From assembly GCF_025562715.2 (NCBI RefSeq), contig NZ_JAPFCC010000001.1, positions 2,126,501 to 2,190,500 of the forward strand: a stretch of 64,000 nucleotides of DNA, read 5' to 3'. This stretch comes from Endozoicomonas gorgoniicola. GTDB lineage: Bacteria; Pseudomonadota; Gammaproteobacteria; Pseudomonadales; Endozoicomonadaceae. Under the pieces are notes generated by a model that was not told where the DNA came from, made no database searches, and saw nothing but the letters and a program-made list of their open reading frames with translations. Shown here one piece after another: positions 25,682 to 34,124 of this stretch (within the stretch, counting starts at the first letter, position 1; the number at the start of each line of letters is the position of its first letter). A program made the translations under genes and the position numbers.

Positions 25682-26005
25682 TTATACCTTGCCCATCACA
25701 TCGCCACGGAAACCGTAGACCTCTTTTTTACCGGCATACTGCACCAGCTCGACCGTACGCACCTGACCCGGCTCAAAACGAACCGCAGTACCCGCAGCGA
25801 TATTCAACCGAAAGCCTTTGGTCGCTTCCCGATCAAAACGCAGCGCTAAATTGGTCTCGTAAAAGTGATAATGACTGCCAACCTGAATCGGACGATCACC
25901 GGTATTCGCCACTTTCACCTCTGCGGTTTTACGGCCAACATTAATTTCGATGTCGCTGTCAGCGCAAATAATTTCACCTGGAATCATTTCTTTTGCTTCC
26001 TGCAT
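25682..26005 (-). CDS. ureB: Urease beta subunit
   Basis: 107 residues, full length for a bacterial UreB: MIPGEIICADSDIEINVGRK, VANTGDRPIQVGSHYHFYET, NLALRFDREATKGFRLNI and VRFEPGQVRTVELV. It is a structural subunit of the UreABC trimer that converts urea to ammonia and carbonic acid. The preceding gene is ureA and the next is the cut-off ureC, in the usual order. Confidence 0.95.
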   Translation of the reverse strand: MQEAKEMIPGEIICADSDIEINVGRKTAEVKVANTGDRPIQVGSHYHFYETNLALRFDREATKGFRLNIAAGTAVRFEPGQVRTVELVQYAGKKEVYGFRGDVMGKV

Positions 26006-26036
26006 TCTCTGAAAACGTTATTGAAGCAGCCAACTT

Positions 26037-26339
26037 TCAGGCAATTGGGTTATGGACGGTGACAAGCTTCGTACCATCCGGGAACGTGGCTTCGACCATC
26101 ACTTCATCCAACATGTCCGCAATACCATCCATCACATCTTCATGATTCAGAAGCTGACGCCCGGCATTCATTAAATCGACAACCGTACGGCCATCGCGGG
26201 CACCTTCCATAATAAAGGCACTGATTAACGCGATGCTTTCCGGGTAGTTGAGTTTTACTCCACGGTCTTTGCGCTTTTGTGCTAACTCAGCTGCAACAAA
26301 AATCAGCAATTTATCTTTTTCTCTGGGAGACAATTCCAC
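26037..26339 (-). CDS. ureA: Urease gamma subunit
   Basis: 100 residues, standard UreA: MELSPREKDKLLIFVAAELA, KRKDRGVKLNYPESIALISA, EGARDGRTVVDLM and FPDGTKLVTVHNPI. The reading frame is intact. It lies between ureD and ureB on the same strand; without UreC the complex cannot form. Confidence 0.96.
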   Translation of the reverse strand: MELSPREKDKLLIFVAAELAQKRKDRGVKLNYPESIALISAFIMEGARDGRTVVDLMNAGRQLLNHEDVMDGIADMLDEVMVEATFPDGTKLVTVHNPIA

Positions 26340-26368
26340 GTGGTTTCTCCTTTTCTGAACTGTTTATT

Positions 26369-27298
26369 TTATGTACGCCAGATTCTTGGGGCACAGGCTT
26401 CTCTACCGACAACATCGGTTCGTAGTTGTTGCCATAAATGCTCAAAACAGTTGCGTACCTGCTCTGCTTTATTGCCTAAAATCCGGGCGATAAATGCATC
26501 GGGCTTTTGTGTGACAGCCACGGTTAATTGCTGATAACGGCTATTAATGCCTTCCTGCCAGGCAATAATTTTTTCGCCCAGCTCATTGGTGTCCGACATC
26601 ACGTTGCGGTTAATTAAAAAAGTGCCAAACACATGGTAATTATTAAAACCCACACGGCTTTCCTGCAGCGGCGAAGAAGCAGAAAACTGCAAACGATCAG
26701 AAAACAATGGCCGTCCATCACGCCGCAACATCAGGCTTTGCATCAGCTGTCCGCGCTCAAAGAACTGTTCACTTTCGAAACGACCCAGGCAGGTAATTTC
26801 CCAGCCAAGGAACAAACCATCACCGGAGATATCAATGGTGGTGATGAGTTGGCCGTCAGCGCCATCAAACACAATATTTTCCTGGGGCAGGTATTCCAGA
26901 ATGGTGCCGTCGTCGATAGTTAATGAGACATGTTGTCCCTGGGGAATGCCACTGATGTTGTTGTAGATTTTTCCGGCAGATGGCGTGGTCATTAATACAT
27001 GCGCACCATCTCGGAGCACTAAATCAATCGACAGCTGGTCACCCCCTACCAAACCACCCGGCGGATGCAATAAATAGAAATGCAAACATTCCGGGCCTTC
27101 CGGAAAGAAAGGGCGCTGCACTCTTAATGGGCCAAAGTGTTCGGTTTTACCCAGACGGGTACCTCTCTGCTTTACAGAAAACTCGGCACTAAAGCGTGCC
27201 AGCCACCGTTGGGTATCTAACCCAGGATGGTCTTCGCGAGAGGCTGTTAATGGCGTTGCAGCAATATTCACAACCAAGCTCCAGCCAATTTGCACCAA
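26369..27298 (-). CDS. ureD: Urease accessory protein UreD
   Basis: 309 residues with UreD hallmarks: RTRLGKTEHFGPLRVQRPF-type segment, YLLHPPGGLVGGDQL, TTPSAGKIYN, YLPQENIVFDGA and a C-terminal RCFxxLW-like NCFEHLWQQLRT. UreD joins UreF and UreG to load nickel into apourease. It is the first gene of the broken ureDABC operon; ureEFG are absent from the window. Confidence 0.94.
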   Translation of the reverse strand: MVQIGWSLVVNIAATPLTASREDHPGLDTQRWLARFSAEFSVKQRGTRLGKTEHFGPLRVQRPFFPEGPECLHFYLLHPPGGLVGGDQLSIDLVLRDGAHVLMTTPSAGKIYNNISGIPQGQHVSLTIDDGTILEYLPQENIVFDGADGQLITTIDISGDGLFLGWEITCLGRFESEQFFERGQLMQSLMLRRDGRPLFSDRLQFSASSPLQESRVGFNNYHVFGTFLINRNVMSDTNELGEKIIAWQEGINSRYQQLTVAVTQKPDAFIARILGNKAEQVRNCFEHLWQQLRTDVVGREACAPRIWRT

Positions 27299-27547
27299 GC
27301 AGGTGCATTGGTGAGCTTTTTCGCACTAAAACATGTCGGTGTTTTTGCTGTTGTTGGCTTTTGTACCAACATGACTCGTATTATTCCGATGTGATGCACT
27401 GCAACTGCCCAATAATCCAAACGTTATTGAGGTTTAAGCAAAAGAGATGCCAAATAAGCTGACACAGGGGGATTATGGCGTTCTATAGAAGAAGGTGAAC
27501 AAACCACCTGGCATTATTGCCCCCCCTCAGGAACGATCAGGGATCAT

Positions 27548-28390
27548 TTATTCTATCTCTTTTAGTGCAACCTTTTGCCACTCTTTGGGAGACCGCCCTG
27601 TTCTGCTTCTAAAAACCCGTGCCAAACCCGAAGCATTTTCATAGCCTACTTCATTGGCTACCCAACCGACCGGTTTCTCTTGCCTCAGATATTTTTTGGC
27701 AAGATCGACACGCAAAGCGGCCAGATAATCTCCCGGTGTCTGGCCGATAGTGACACGAAACTGCAACGCAAAGCGCGCCCTGGACATGGTGGCCACTTCT
27801 GCCATTTCCTGCAGGGACCAGTTTCTGGCAGGCTCTCTGTGAAGCTCATCCAGCGCTTTCGAGAGTTTGGGGTGGGTCATACCGGCAAGCAAGCCACCAT
27901 TTACCTGACCGGATGCCAAAACATGACGAAGCATTTGAATAGTCAGCAGCTCGCTGATTCGATCCATCATCAACTGCCGGGCTTTTTCTTTGCCAAAAGC
28001 CTCTTCAAATAACCACTCTGCCGTATCTTTAATTCTCCTGCTTTGAGAGAGTGGAAGGCAGATCAGTGAGGGCAAAGAGTTCGCCAAAGGATTATCGGGG
28101 CCACATCCATAATAAACTTCCGCACAGACAATCTCAGCCATACCAATTAAGCCAGATTTAATGGAGTGCTCCGCAGGTCGCGGATAGAAGATCAACGTTG
28201 GCTCGGTAAATATTTGCTTCTCTCTGCCAGCTCCCTGAACGGTCATCGTCCCCCTGCGCAACAGGTGCAGATGCCCGGCCTGCTCTTCCGGTTTATCAAA
28301 AGAACTCAGGCCGCAAAGCCTTCCGGAATAGAAGACGCCTGTAGAAATAGAGTATTGGCTGAGAGCTCTGGAAAGCTGATCCATAGGCAA
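27548..28390 (-). CDS. AraC-family transcriptional regulator with cupin-like sensor domain
   Basis: 280 residues. The N-terminal part (about 1-170; GHLHLLRRGTMTV, PTLIFYPRPAEHSI) is the AraC cupin_6-type sensor. Residues about 185-275 hold the double helix-turn-helix: NWSLQEMAEVATMSRARFAL and GWVANEVGYENASGLARVFR, followed by TGRSPKEWQ. It is divergent from the YHS/bufferin operon with a 104-bp gap and is a candidate regulator of it; equally it could act on the urease side, with which it is co-directional. Confidence 0.9.
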   Translation of the reverse strand: MPMDQLSRALSQYSISTGVFYSGRLCGLSSFDKPEEQAGHLHLLRRGTMTVQGAGREKQIFTEPTLIFYPRPAEHSIKSGLIGMAEIVCAEVYYGCGPDNPLANSLPSLICLPLSQSRRIKDTAEWLFEEAFGKEKARQLMMDRISELLTIQMLRHVLASGQVNGGLLAGMTHPKLSKALDELHREPARNWSLQEMAEVATMSRARFALQFRVTIGQTPGDYLAALRVDLAKKYLRQEKPVGWVANEVGYENASGLARVFRSRTGRSPKEWQKVALKEIE

Positions 28391-28494
28391 TTCGATACGA
28401 TCTGATCCAAAAAAGAGATTATTTTAACCTAATCGTCGTTCCAGCAAAGATATATTTCTAATCAAGACAAGTCAGCAGCGGGACGGAAAGAAAA

Positions 28495-28968
28495 ATGAAA
28501 CCAGTAAAAAGAGTGTTGAATACTCTGGCATTTGCTTCAGCCATCGCTTTCAGCGGCGCATTATTCGCAGCAGATATCGATATAAACGCAGATGCGAATG
28601 ATGTAGCACTGCATGGTTTTGATGCCGTGAGTTATTTCACAGAAGGCAAGCCAGTAGAGGGTTCATTTGAATATACAGCCACTTACAAAAACGCCATTTT
28701 CAAATTCTCATCGGCCGCCAACAGAGATGCATTTCGTGCAGACCCTGATCGATACGCGCCCCAGTATGGTGGCTACTGCGCCTTCGGAACCAAGGTAGAG
28801 AAAAAGTTTGATATTGACCCCAATGCCTGGCGGGTTGAAAACGGCAAGCTCTACCTGAACAAAGATAAAAATGTTCAGAGAATCTGGGTAAAAGATGTAC
28901 CCGGAAATATTCAGGAAGCCAATGTCGCATGGCCAAAGATCAAAGATGTAGCAATCAGTGATCTGTAA
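28495..28968 (+). CDS. Exported YHS-domain protein
   Basis: 157 residues. A Sec signal peptide (KRVLNTLAFASAIAFSGALF, cleavage after AAD or nearby) precedes a YHS domain: VALHGFDAVSYFTEGKPVEG, FKFSSAANRDAFRADPDRYA and YGGYCAFG. YHS proteins often bind metals such as copper through Cys/His. A strong AG-rich ribosome binding site (gggacggaaag) is present. Gene order suggests it works with the copper-linked bufferin genes just downstream. Confidence 0.9.
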   Translation: MKPVKRVLNTLAFASAIAFSGALFAADIDINADANDVALHGFDAVSYFTEGKPVEGSFEYTATYKNAIFKFSSAANRDAFRADPDRYAPQYGGYCAFGTKVEKKFDIDPNAWRVENGKLYLNKDKNVQRIWVKDVPGNIQEANVAWPKIKDVAISDL

Positions 28969-29019
28969 AAGATCACAGTGACATCATATTTAATAAAGCA
29001 AACAAAAGGGAAACCGACC

Positions 29020-29298
29020 ATGAGCAATAAAGCACTCATCTCCGCAGGCCTCGCAGCTGTTCTCGCTGCAGGAGCTATTTCTACTGCCCAGGCCGCTGGC
29101 AAAGAGAAATGCTACGGCGTAGCCAAAGCAGGTCAGAATGACTGCGCAAATCTGGCTGGAACCCATTCCTGCGCAGGCCAGTCCGCCAAAGACAATGACA
29201 TCGGCGAGTGGAAGGCGGTAGCTGCCGGCACCTGCAAAGATTTGGGTGGATATACCAAAGCAGAAGCCAAAGCAAAGCTGGCTTCGATGGAATCCTGA
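29020..29298 (+). CDS. bufA: Bufferin-type RiPP precursor (DUF2282, BufA1-like)
   Basis: 92 residues from the ATG at 29020. A signal peptide (ALISAGLAAVLAAGAISTAQ, cleavage after AQA) is followed by a mature region with four Cys (KEKCYG, NDCAN, HSCAGQ, GTCKDL), the DUF2282 pattern. In known bufferins, MNIO enzymes convert such Cys into thiooxazoles that bind copper in the periplasm. The two modifying genes and a DoxX gene follow. Codon 1 was preferred over an upstream ATG at 28978 because the signal peptide then starts properly. Confidence 0.9.
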   Translation: MSNKALISAGLAAVLAAGAISTAQAAGKEKCYGVAKAGQNDCANLAGTHSCAGQSAKDNDIGEWKAVAAGTCKDLGGYTKAEAKAKLASMES

Positions 29299-29307
29299 TC
29301 ATCAGGC

Positions 29308-29400
29308 TTTAACCCGGATGTTTCATAAACGTGCTCCTGTTCCCGGTGGCCCTTTGGCGCGAGATTCAGGGAAGTTTATGAAATATCCGGGTTAGTTAAA
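29308..29400 (+). terminator. Large stem-loop between precursor and modifying-enzyme genes
   Basis: aacccggatgtttcataaac (29311-29330) pairs with gtttatgaaatatccgggtt (29374-29393) with a single mismatch around a 43-base loop; flanking ttt/aaa extends it. No strong T-run follows, so partial termination or mRNA stabilisation of the upstream gene fits better than full termination. Confidence 0.65.
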
Positions 29401-29429
29401 TCTTCAGGTTTCTGTGGAGTGGATCAAAA

Positions 29430-30314
29430 ATGGCAAATACATGGTATTCAAAACAAGCTCCTGTTGGGGTGGGACTCCGGCACGCCCATTACCATAAGGC
29501 ATTGACTACTCCCGCAGAACTGGACTTCGTGGAAGTACATTCGGAAAACTTTTTTGCCCTTGGCGGTGCTTCTCTGGAAATACTGGAAGACGCGGCAAAA
29601 TTGTACCCCATGAGCCTTCACGGTACATCTCTCGGACTGGGCTCAACGACAGGCATCTCTGAAAAACATCTTGATGCCCTTGAGTCTCTGGTTCAACGGG
29701 TTTCACCGGTTATGATCTCTGACCATGCGGCATTTGCCTGGGGTGAAGTTAGCGGAAGGTTAGTTCATGGCGGTGATTTGCTGCCCATAGCGTTTAACCA
29801 GAAGTCACTGCAAACTCTGGCAGATAATGTGAACCGGGTTCAGGATCGGCTGCAACGGCAGATTTCTGTAGAAAATCTTTCTGCCTATCTCGAGCCGGAG
29901 GGCAGTCTCTGGAAAGAGACCGATTTTTTAAATGGCCTGACAGAATTAACACAGTGTCGTTTACTGGTTGACCTGAATAATGTCGCTGTAAACGCCATCA
30001 ATGATGGTCAAACGGATATCACCAAAGTCATCACAGAATGGGTGGATGAAATTAATCCTGCAGCCGTTGGTGAAATACATCTTGCTGGCTGCACACCGGC
30101 TGCACCGGGAGACATCGTCGTCGATGACCACAGCCAGAAGGTATCAGACCCGGTATGGCAGGCTTACTCCCATGCTCTGAAACAGTTTGGCCCTGTTCCC
30201 ACATTGATTGAATGGGATACCGATTTACCAGCCTGGTCGGTGTTACTGGCTGAGGCAGAAAAAGCCAAAATCATTGCACGACAAGTTTCTTATGAGGCCA
30301 GAGAAACAATATGA
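29430..30314 (+). CDS. bufB: DUF692/MNIO-family RiPP-modifying iron oxygenase (BufB)
   Basis: 294 residues. MNIO (DUF692) pattern: GVGLRHAHYHKAL, DFVEVHSENFFALGG, MSLHGTSLGLGS, MISDHAAFAWGEV, SVENLSAYLE, LLVDLNNVAVNA, EIHLAGCTP, and VDDHSQKVSDPVW. The His, Glu and Asp residues in these blocks are the usual multinuclear iron ligands. The enzyme is expected to oxidise Cys of the BufA precursor. Its stop overlaps the start of the next gene by 4 bases (ATGA). Confidence 0.92.
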   Translation: MANTWYSKQAPVGVGLRHAHYHKALTTPAELDFVEVHSENFFALGGASLEILEDAAKLYPMSLHGTSLGLGSTTGISEKHLDALESLVQRVSPVMISDHAAFAWGEVSGRLVHGGDLLPIAFNQKSLQTLADNVNRVQDRLQRQISVENLSAYLEPEGSLWKETDFLNGLTELTQCRLLVDLNNVAVNAINDGQTDITKVITEWVDEINPAAVGEIHLAGCTPAAPGDIVVDDHSQKVSDPVWQAYSHALKQFGPVPTLIEWDTDLPAWSVLLAEAEKAKIIARQVSYEARETI

Positions 30315-31087
30315 CCGGAATCAGCTGTTCGCAATCGAATCTTCTTGAAGCTATTTTTTCCATGAAGGCTCATTCTGATTTTGACCACAAAGGGCTTCAG
30401 GCTTATCAGAGAAACTTGCGAGCTAATGCACGTCGTGCCTTAAGCATCAGTTACCCATTAGTATCACAGCTTTTGGGAAAGGATTTATTTCATCAGTTAA
30501 GTGATGAGTTTGTGACGTCCTTTCCTCCAGAAGTGGGTGACTGGGGCGAATGGGGTCATCAATTCCCTCAATGGCTAAAATCCCGGGACATCAGTCAAAG
30601 CCTACCTTACATAGGCGACTGCGCCCTGCTTAACTGGCTGCAACACTCTATGGAAAGAGCTGCAAACCCTGAGTTGCGCTTTGAATCTTTTCAGTTATTG
30701 GCTGAGCAAGGAGCGCACTCAGGGAAAATCCTCCTGAACTCAACAGCGGTAATAATGACATTTGATTTTCCAGTGGCGGATATCTGGCAGGCCCATCAGT
30801 CGCAGGATGATCAACGAAAAGAGTACATGACCATTGCCCGCGAAAAAATACAGGCCAACACTCAGCAAGCCGTATTGATATGGCGAAAACACTGGCAGGT
30901 AAAAATCAGGCCAGTCAGTCAAACAGAAAGAATCTGGCTGGAGCAACTTCTGGCAGGTCTTTCGCTGGAGCACGCTTTGAACCAGCTTTCACTATTTACC
31001 CACAAGCAGAATTTACCTGAATTGGAATTTGAACAGTGGTTGCCAGAAGCGATCGAAGAACATCTCGCTACTGGTTTCGAACTATAA
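30311..31087 (+). CDS. bufC: DUF2063 partner protein of MNIO (BufC)
   Basis: 258 residues. The N-terminal DUF2063 domain is recognisable: GLQAYQRNLRANARRALSIS, YPLVSQLLGKDLFHQLSDEF, PEVGDWGEWGHQFPQWL, and YIGDCALLNWLQHSMERAAN. The C-terminal half is a divergent RRE-like region. It pairs with BufB to bring the precursor to the active site. Translationally coupled to bufB. Confidence 0.88.
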   Translation: MTGISCSQSNLLEAIFSMKAHSDFDHKGLQAYQRNLRANARRALSISYPLVSQLLGKDLFHQLSDEFVTSFPPEVGDWGEWGHQFPQWLKSRDISQSLPYIGDCALLNWLQHSMERAANPELRFESFQLLAEQGAHSGKILLNSTAVIMTFDFPVADIWQAHQSQDDQRKEYMTIAREKIQANTQQAVLIWRKHWQVKIRPVSQTERIWLEQLLAGLSLEHALNQLSLFTHKQNLPELEFEQWLPEAIEEHLATGFEL

Positions 31088-31107
31088 GACAATAGAAGGA
31101 TACCTGG

Positions 31108-31563
31108 ATGAATAAATTATCCGTTTTAGTAACCCCTGCCATCTCAATCAATCAGACACTGGCGTCGATCCTGAATTATCTTCAGCCAGTCGTTTTGCTT
31201 GCTGCAAGACTGTATGTGGCTCAGGTGTTTTTTTCTTCGGGGCTGACCAAGATCAACGACTGGGAAACCACTCTGTTTCTATTTGAGCTTGAGTACGCTG
31301 TTCCTTTTCTTTCCCCTGCAGCTGCAGCTTTTCTGGGGACTTTTGGGGAGCTGTTATTCCCGGTACTGCTGGCCTTTGGGCTCTTCGGTCGTCTGGGAGC
31401 GCTGGGGCTTTCTGTAGTCAATGCGGTTGCGGTGATCAGTCTATCTGAAATAGCACCTGCAGCATTCACTTTGCATGTACTCTGGGGCGTGTTGCTGGCT
31501 GGCATTGTAGCTTTTGGCTCAGGCAAGTTGTCTATAGATTCAGTACTTGGCTCTGAAAAATAA
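31108..31563 (+). CDS. DoxX-family membrane protein (BufD-like)
   Basis: 151 residues with four membrane segments; DoxX pattern LAARLYVAQVFFSSGLTKIN, DWETTLFLFELEYAVPFLSP and GTFGELLFPVLLAFGLFGR. Such proteins often close bufferin and related MNIO operons; the role is likely in electron or quinone chemistry at the membrane. A 20-bp gap to bufC and GAAGGA ribosome binding site are seen. Confidence 0.88.
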   Translation: MNKLSVLVTPAISINQTLASILNYLQPVVLLAARLYVAQVFFSSGLTKINDWETTLFLFELEYAVPFLSPAAAAFLGTFGELLFPVLLAFGLFGRLGALGLSVVNAVAVISLSEIAPAAFTLHVLWGVLLAGIVAFGSGKLSIDSVLGSEK

Positions 31564-31628
31564 TTTTTCCGGAAAAAAATGGCCAGAAGGTATTACTCTT
31601 CCCGCCATTTTGATTGGAAGCAGATCCA

Positions 31629-31651
31629 CCAACCTCAAAATCCGAGGTTGG
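31629..31651 (+). terminator. Hairpin after the bufferin operon
   Basis: ccaacctc (31629-31636) pairs perfectly with gaggttgg (31644-31651) around aaaatcc. A second weak stem, aaaatggc/gccatttt, lies just before it (31577-31608). Either could end the operon. Confidence 0.55.
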
Positions 31652-31755
31652 CTTCAATCAGAATTACTCACTGGAGTAAGCTTTCTTCAGCAGTGTGAAG
31701 TGGTCCCCCACAGAAATAACATCTGATCCATTTCATCCGTCATTCAGCACCTGTA

Positions 31756-31955
31756 TCAGGAATAAATCTCTTGATACGGTCGCCCAAGAATTGAAATGAT
31801 GGTTAATTGTCTCTCCTGCAAGCCAACGACATGTTTTTCATGACCATCGACCAATAAAACATTAATTCCCTCAAAGCAAAAAAACACCCAGCGTGCCGTC
31901 GGATTCTGATAGGGCTTTCAGAAAACGAAATCCACGCTCCACCGACTGCTGTGAT
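31756..31955 (-). pseudogene. IS1634-like transposase C-terminal remnant
   Basis: The minus strand reads SQQSVERGFRFLK in one frame and then NPTARWVFFCFEGINVLLVD, GHEKHVVGLQERQLTIISIL and GRPYQEIYS in another, the end of IS1634-type transposases. A frameshift and the missing upstream part mark it as dead. Confidence 0.65.
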
Positions 31956-32194
31956 TTATAAGCTCATGCTACGCACCTTTCATCGCTTGCCCTTCTTGGA
32001 ACGATGATCTTAGTGCCGATAGATAAAGCTTTGCTCGCAACTCAAACTGGTTCAGGTGGAGCTTATTTGCCAAAACCTCAAGACAAAATGCCGAATATGT
32101 AGACATGAATAGATGATTGCTCTGCGTTAGAATCGTATGGCTCGGTGGTATTGCCATGGCGGCATTAGACTTGAGAGTTTTATGGAAGACTTCG

Positions 32195-32293
32195 ACTCAT
32201 CGCAGTTTTCGGTAATCAGTGATGATAAATCCGAGCGGTCGGAATCCTGCATATTTTCTGGCAACAGCCTTTCAACCAGTTCTAATGGGTCAG
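32195..32293 (-). pseudogene. Relic of the HTH-Fic gene 3' region
   Basis: Reverse complement of about 9400-9483 within the HTH-Fic gene at 8226-9590. Over the best 80 bases only about two differences are seen (e.g. catatt versus catatc). The encoded match covers DPLELVDRLLPEDMQDSDRS. It shows that a second fic copy once existed here. Confidence 0.8.
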
Positions 32294-32325
32294 TAGTTAC
32301 GTCAATGAAAGTTAATCGAATATAC

Positions 32326-32339
32326 TATGGTATACCGTA
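32326..32339. promoter_or_regulatory. GntR-type operator site 1
   Basis: TATGGTATACCGTA, one base off the palindrome seen at three other sites in the cluster; it lies about 235 bp before the LLM monooxygenase gene. The TGGT-AT-ACCA core fits the FadR-subfamily pattern. Confidence 0.65.
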
Positions 32340-32570
32340 TTACTATAATTTTTATTTTTTAATATAAATCCCTACACCTTGTTATATAAGGTTTTTTTTG
32401 ATAAAAATATTTCTTTTCTTTTTAGATATATTGACATCTGGTAAATAGGTATACGATCATACAGCCATTGCAATGGGTATTGTAAAATGCTCTAAGGGTG
32501 ATCTTTTCCCCTTGGGATAAGGGGGGGGAGATAGCCAGCGGAAGATAAAAATAAATTAGAAGAATAAGAG

Positions 32571-33620
32571 GTGCAACAGCCCATGAAATTCTCACTATTT
32601 CTGCATATGGAACGCTATAACCACGACAAGCCCCATCAAGAACTGCTTGATGAACTGGTTGAACTTGTGCAAATAGCCGAAGCAGGAGGTTTTGATAAAG
32701 TCTGGATTGGTGAGCATCACGCCATGGAGTTTACCATTGGTCCTAACCCTTTCTCTTTTCTCGCTTACCTTGCCTCTTTAACGAAAAATATCCGGCTTGG
32801 TGTGGGCACTGCCGTTGCTCCTTTCTGGCACCCGATCAAGCTGGCCGGTGAAGCGGCTCTGGTTGATGTTATGAGTAATGGACGACTGGAGTTTGGTATT
32901 GCGCGGGGAGCGTATCAGTGTGAGTTCGACCGCCTTCTGGACGGTAAGCCCGCTGCTGAAGGAGCAAAGTATCTCCGTGAGATGGTACCCGCTTTGCAGA
33001 AACTCTGGGCTGGTGATTATGAGCACAAAGGCGAGTGCTGGAGTTTCCCTACTTCAACGGCGGTGCCTAAGCCACTGAACAGCTCCAGCATTCCAATGTG
33101 GCTGGCGGCACGTACGCCAGAATCACATGATTATGCCATCAAGAGTGGCTGTAATGTGATGGTGACCCCGTTATTTAAGAATGACGATGAAGTCGTCAGT
33201 CTGATGAATAAGTTTGAAACAGCCTGTGCTGACAATCCTGGGGTAAAACGTCCAGAGATTATGTGCCTGCGTCATACTTATGTGCATGAGCAGCCTGAAG
33301 ACTGGAAAGTTGGGGTTAATGGTATTCGAAACTGGTACGCCCATTTTCAGGGTTGGGCTCGTAATAATCAGGTACCTGAGGCCGGATTCTGTTCGCCTAT
33401 CAATGAAGATGAACTGAATGAGATGCCTGATTTTGCACCTGAGGTGCTGCGTGAAAATCTGGTCATTGGTACACCAGGCCAGGTTGTTAAGCGGCTTAAG
33501 AATTATGAAAAGCTGGGATTGGATGAATACAGCTTCTGGAGTGATAACAGCCTGAGTCATGAGGAGAAGAAGAAATCTCTGGAGCTGTTTATAAAAGAAG
33601 TTGTGCCATCGTTCCAGTAA
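32571..33620 (+). CDS. LLM-class flavin-dependent monooxygenase
   Basis: 349 residues from GTG 32571, or 345 from ATG 32583 (MKFSLFLHMERY), which is the more usual N-terminus. Luciferase-like TIM-barrel marks: GFDKVWIGEHHAMEF, RLGVGTAVAPFWHP, ALVDVMSNGRLEFGIARGAY, VPMWLAA-like IPMWLAARTPE, and VIGTPGQVVKRLKNYEKLG. These enzymes take reduced FMN from a separate reductase (38575-39072 here). In the trigonelline pathway of Acinetobacter an LLM oxygenase opens the N-methylpyridine ring; that substrate is inferred from the whole cluster. Candidate TgnB-type oxygenase. Confidence 0.9.
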   Translation: MQQPMKFSLFLHMERYNHDKPHQELLDELVELVQIAEAGGFDKVWIGEHHAMEFTIGPNPFSFLAYLASLTKNIRLGVGTAVAPFWHPIKLAGEAALVDVMSNGRLEFGIARGAYQCEFDRLLDGKPAAEGAKYLREMVPALQKLWAGDYEHKGECWSFPTSTAVPKPLNSSSIPMWLAARTPESHDYAIKSGCNVMVTPLFKNDDEVVSLMNKFETACADNPGVKRPEIMCLRHTYVHEQPEDWKVGVNGIRNWYAHFQGWARNNQVPEAGFCSPINEDELNEMPDFAPEVLRENLVIGTPGQVVKRLKNYEKLGLDEYSFWSDNSLSHEEKKKSLELFIKEVVPSFQ

Positions 33621-33642
33621 AGAGTAAATCATCTGTACTGAT

Positions 33643-33670
33643 AAATACCCGCCTAAGAGCGGGTATTTTT
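33643..33670. terminator. Bidirectional intrinsic terminator
   Basis: aaatacccgc (33643-33652) pairs with gcgggtattt (33659-33668) and has A- and T-runs on either side. It serves the LLM gene (+) and the DUF1330 gene (-), which converge here. Confidence 0.9.
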
Positions 33671-33960
33671 TAAGCACCCTGCATGATGACGATCTGAGCC
33701 TCTGCGGCTCCGGTGCGCTGTGATCGGGCAAACTGATAGTCTTCGGAGTGGTAACAGGACAAGGCCTGCTCATAACTTTCGAATTCAAAGACAACGGCTC
33801 GGTGTGGTACAGTTTCAAATCCTTCCAGAGCTGTTAGCTGTTCGCCTCTGGCAAGAATTTTTGCTCCGTAATTTTTCAATGCCACAGGTGCCAGCTCCAG
33901 ATAATCCTGATATTTTACAGGATCATTAATATCAACGAATGCAACCCAGTAACCCTTCAT
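33670..33960 (-). CDS. DUF1330 family protein
   Basis: 96 residues with the ferredoxin-like DUF1330 pattern: GYWVAFVDINDPVKYQDYLE, GAKILARGEQLTALEG, HRAVVFEFESYEQALSCYHS and DYQFARSQRTGAAEAQIVIM. Function is not known for the family; relatives accompany degradation pathways. It is the first gene after operator site 2, divergent from the RibB-like gene. Confidence 0.9.
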   Translation of the reverse strand: MKGYWVAFVDINDPVKYQDYLELAPVALKNYGAKILARGEQLTALEGFETVPHRAVVFEFESYEQALSCYHSEDYQFARSQRTGAAEAQIVIMQGA

Positions 33961-33975
33961 TTTTGCTTCTCGTAT

Positions 33976-33994
33976 TATGGTATACCATGGTATC
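33976..33994. promoter_or_regulatory. GntR-type operator site 2 (one and a half sites)
   Basis: TATGGTATACCATGGTATC holds a perfect ATGGTATACCAT palindrome followed by an extra ATGGTAT half-site. It lies 16 bp before the DUF1330 start codon and 131 bp before the RibB-like gene, so it may control both. Confidence 0.7.
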
Positions 33995-34124
33995 TTATAG
34001 CTACTTTGCGCTAGGAGATAGCGCTATTGGCAAAAAGTCGGGAAGCAATAGACTGTTTCACCGGGTGGGAAATCGATAAAGCAGTAGACGCCCTGTTTTT
34101 ATCTCTCAAAGAGAATAATAAGCC

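Larger units (their letters stand above)
31956..32570. other. Gene-free stretch upstream of the catabolic cluster
   Basis: It contains the fic relic (32195-32293), a GntR-type operator (32326-32339), AT-rich DNA, a TTGACA box at 32431 and a hairpin atctttt/cccctt with aaggggggggagat at about 32500-32533 just before the LLM gene. No intact gene is supported. Confidence 0.55.

Noticed and set aside
33961..34124. Possible FMN riboswitch ahead of the RibB-like gene
   Set aside because: The conserved AGGGGUAGUC-type core and the six-helix layout are not visible; the GntR palindrome explains regulation better.
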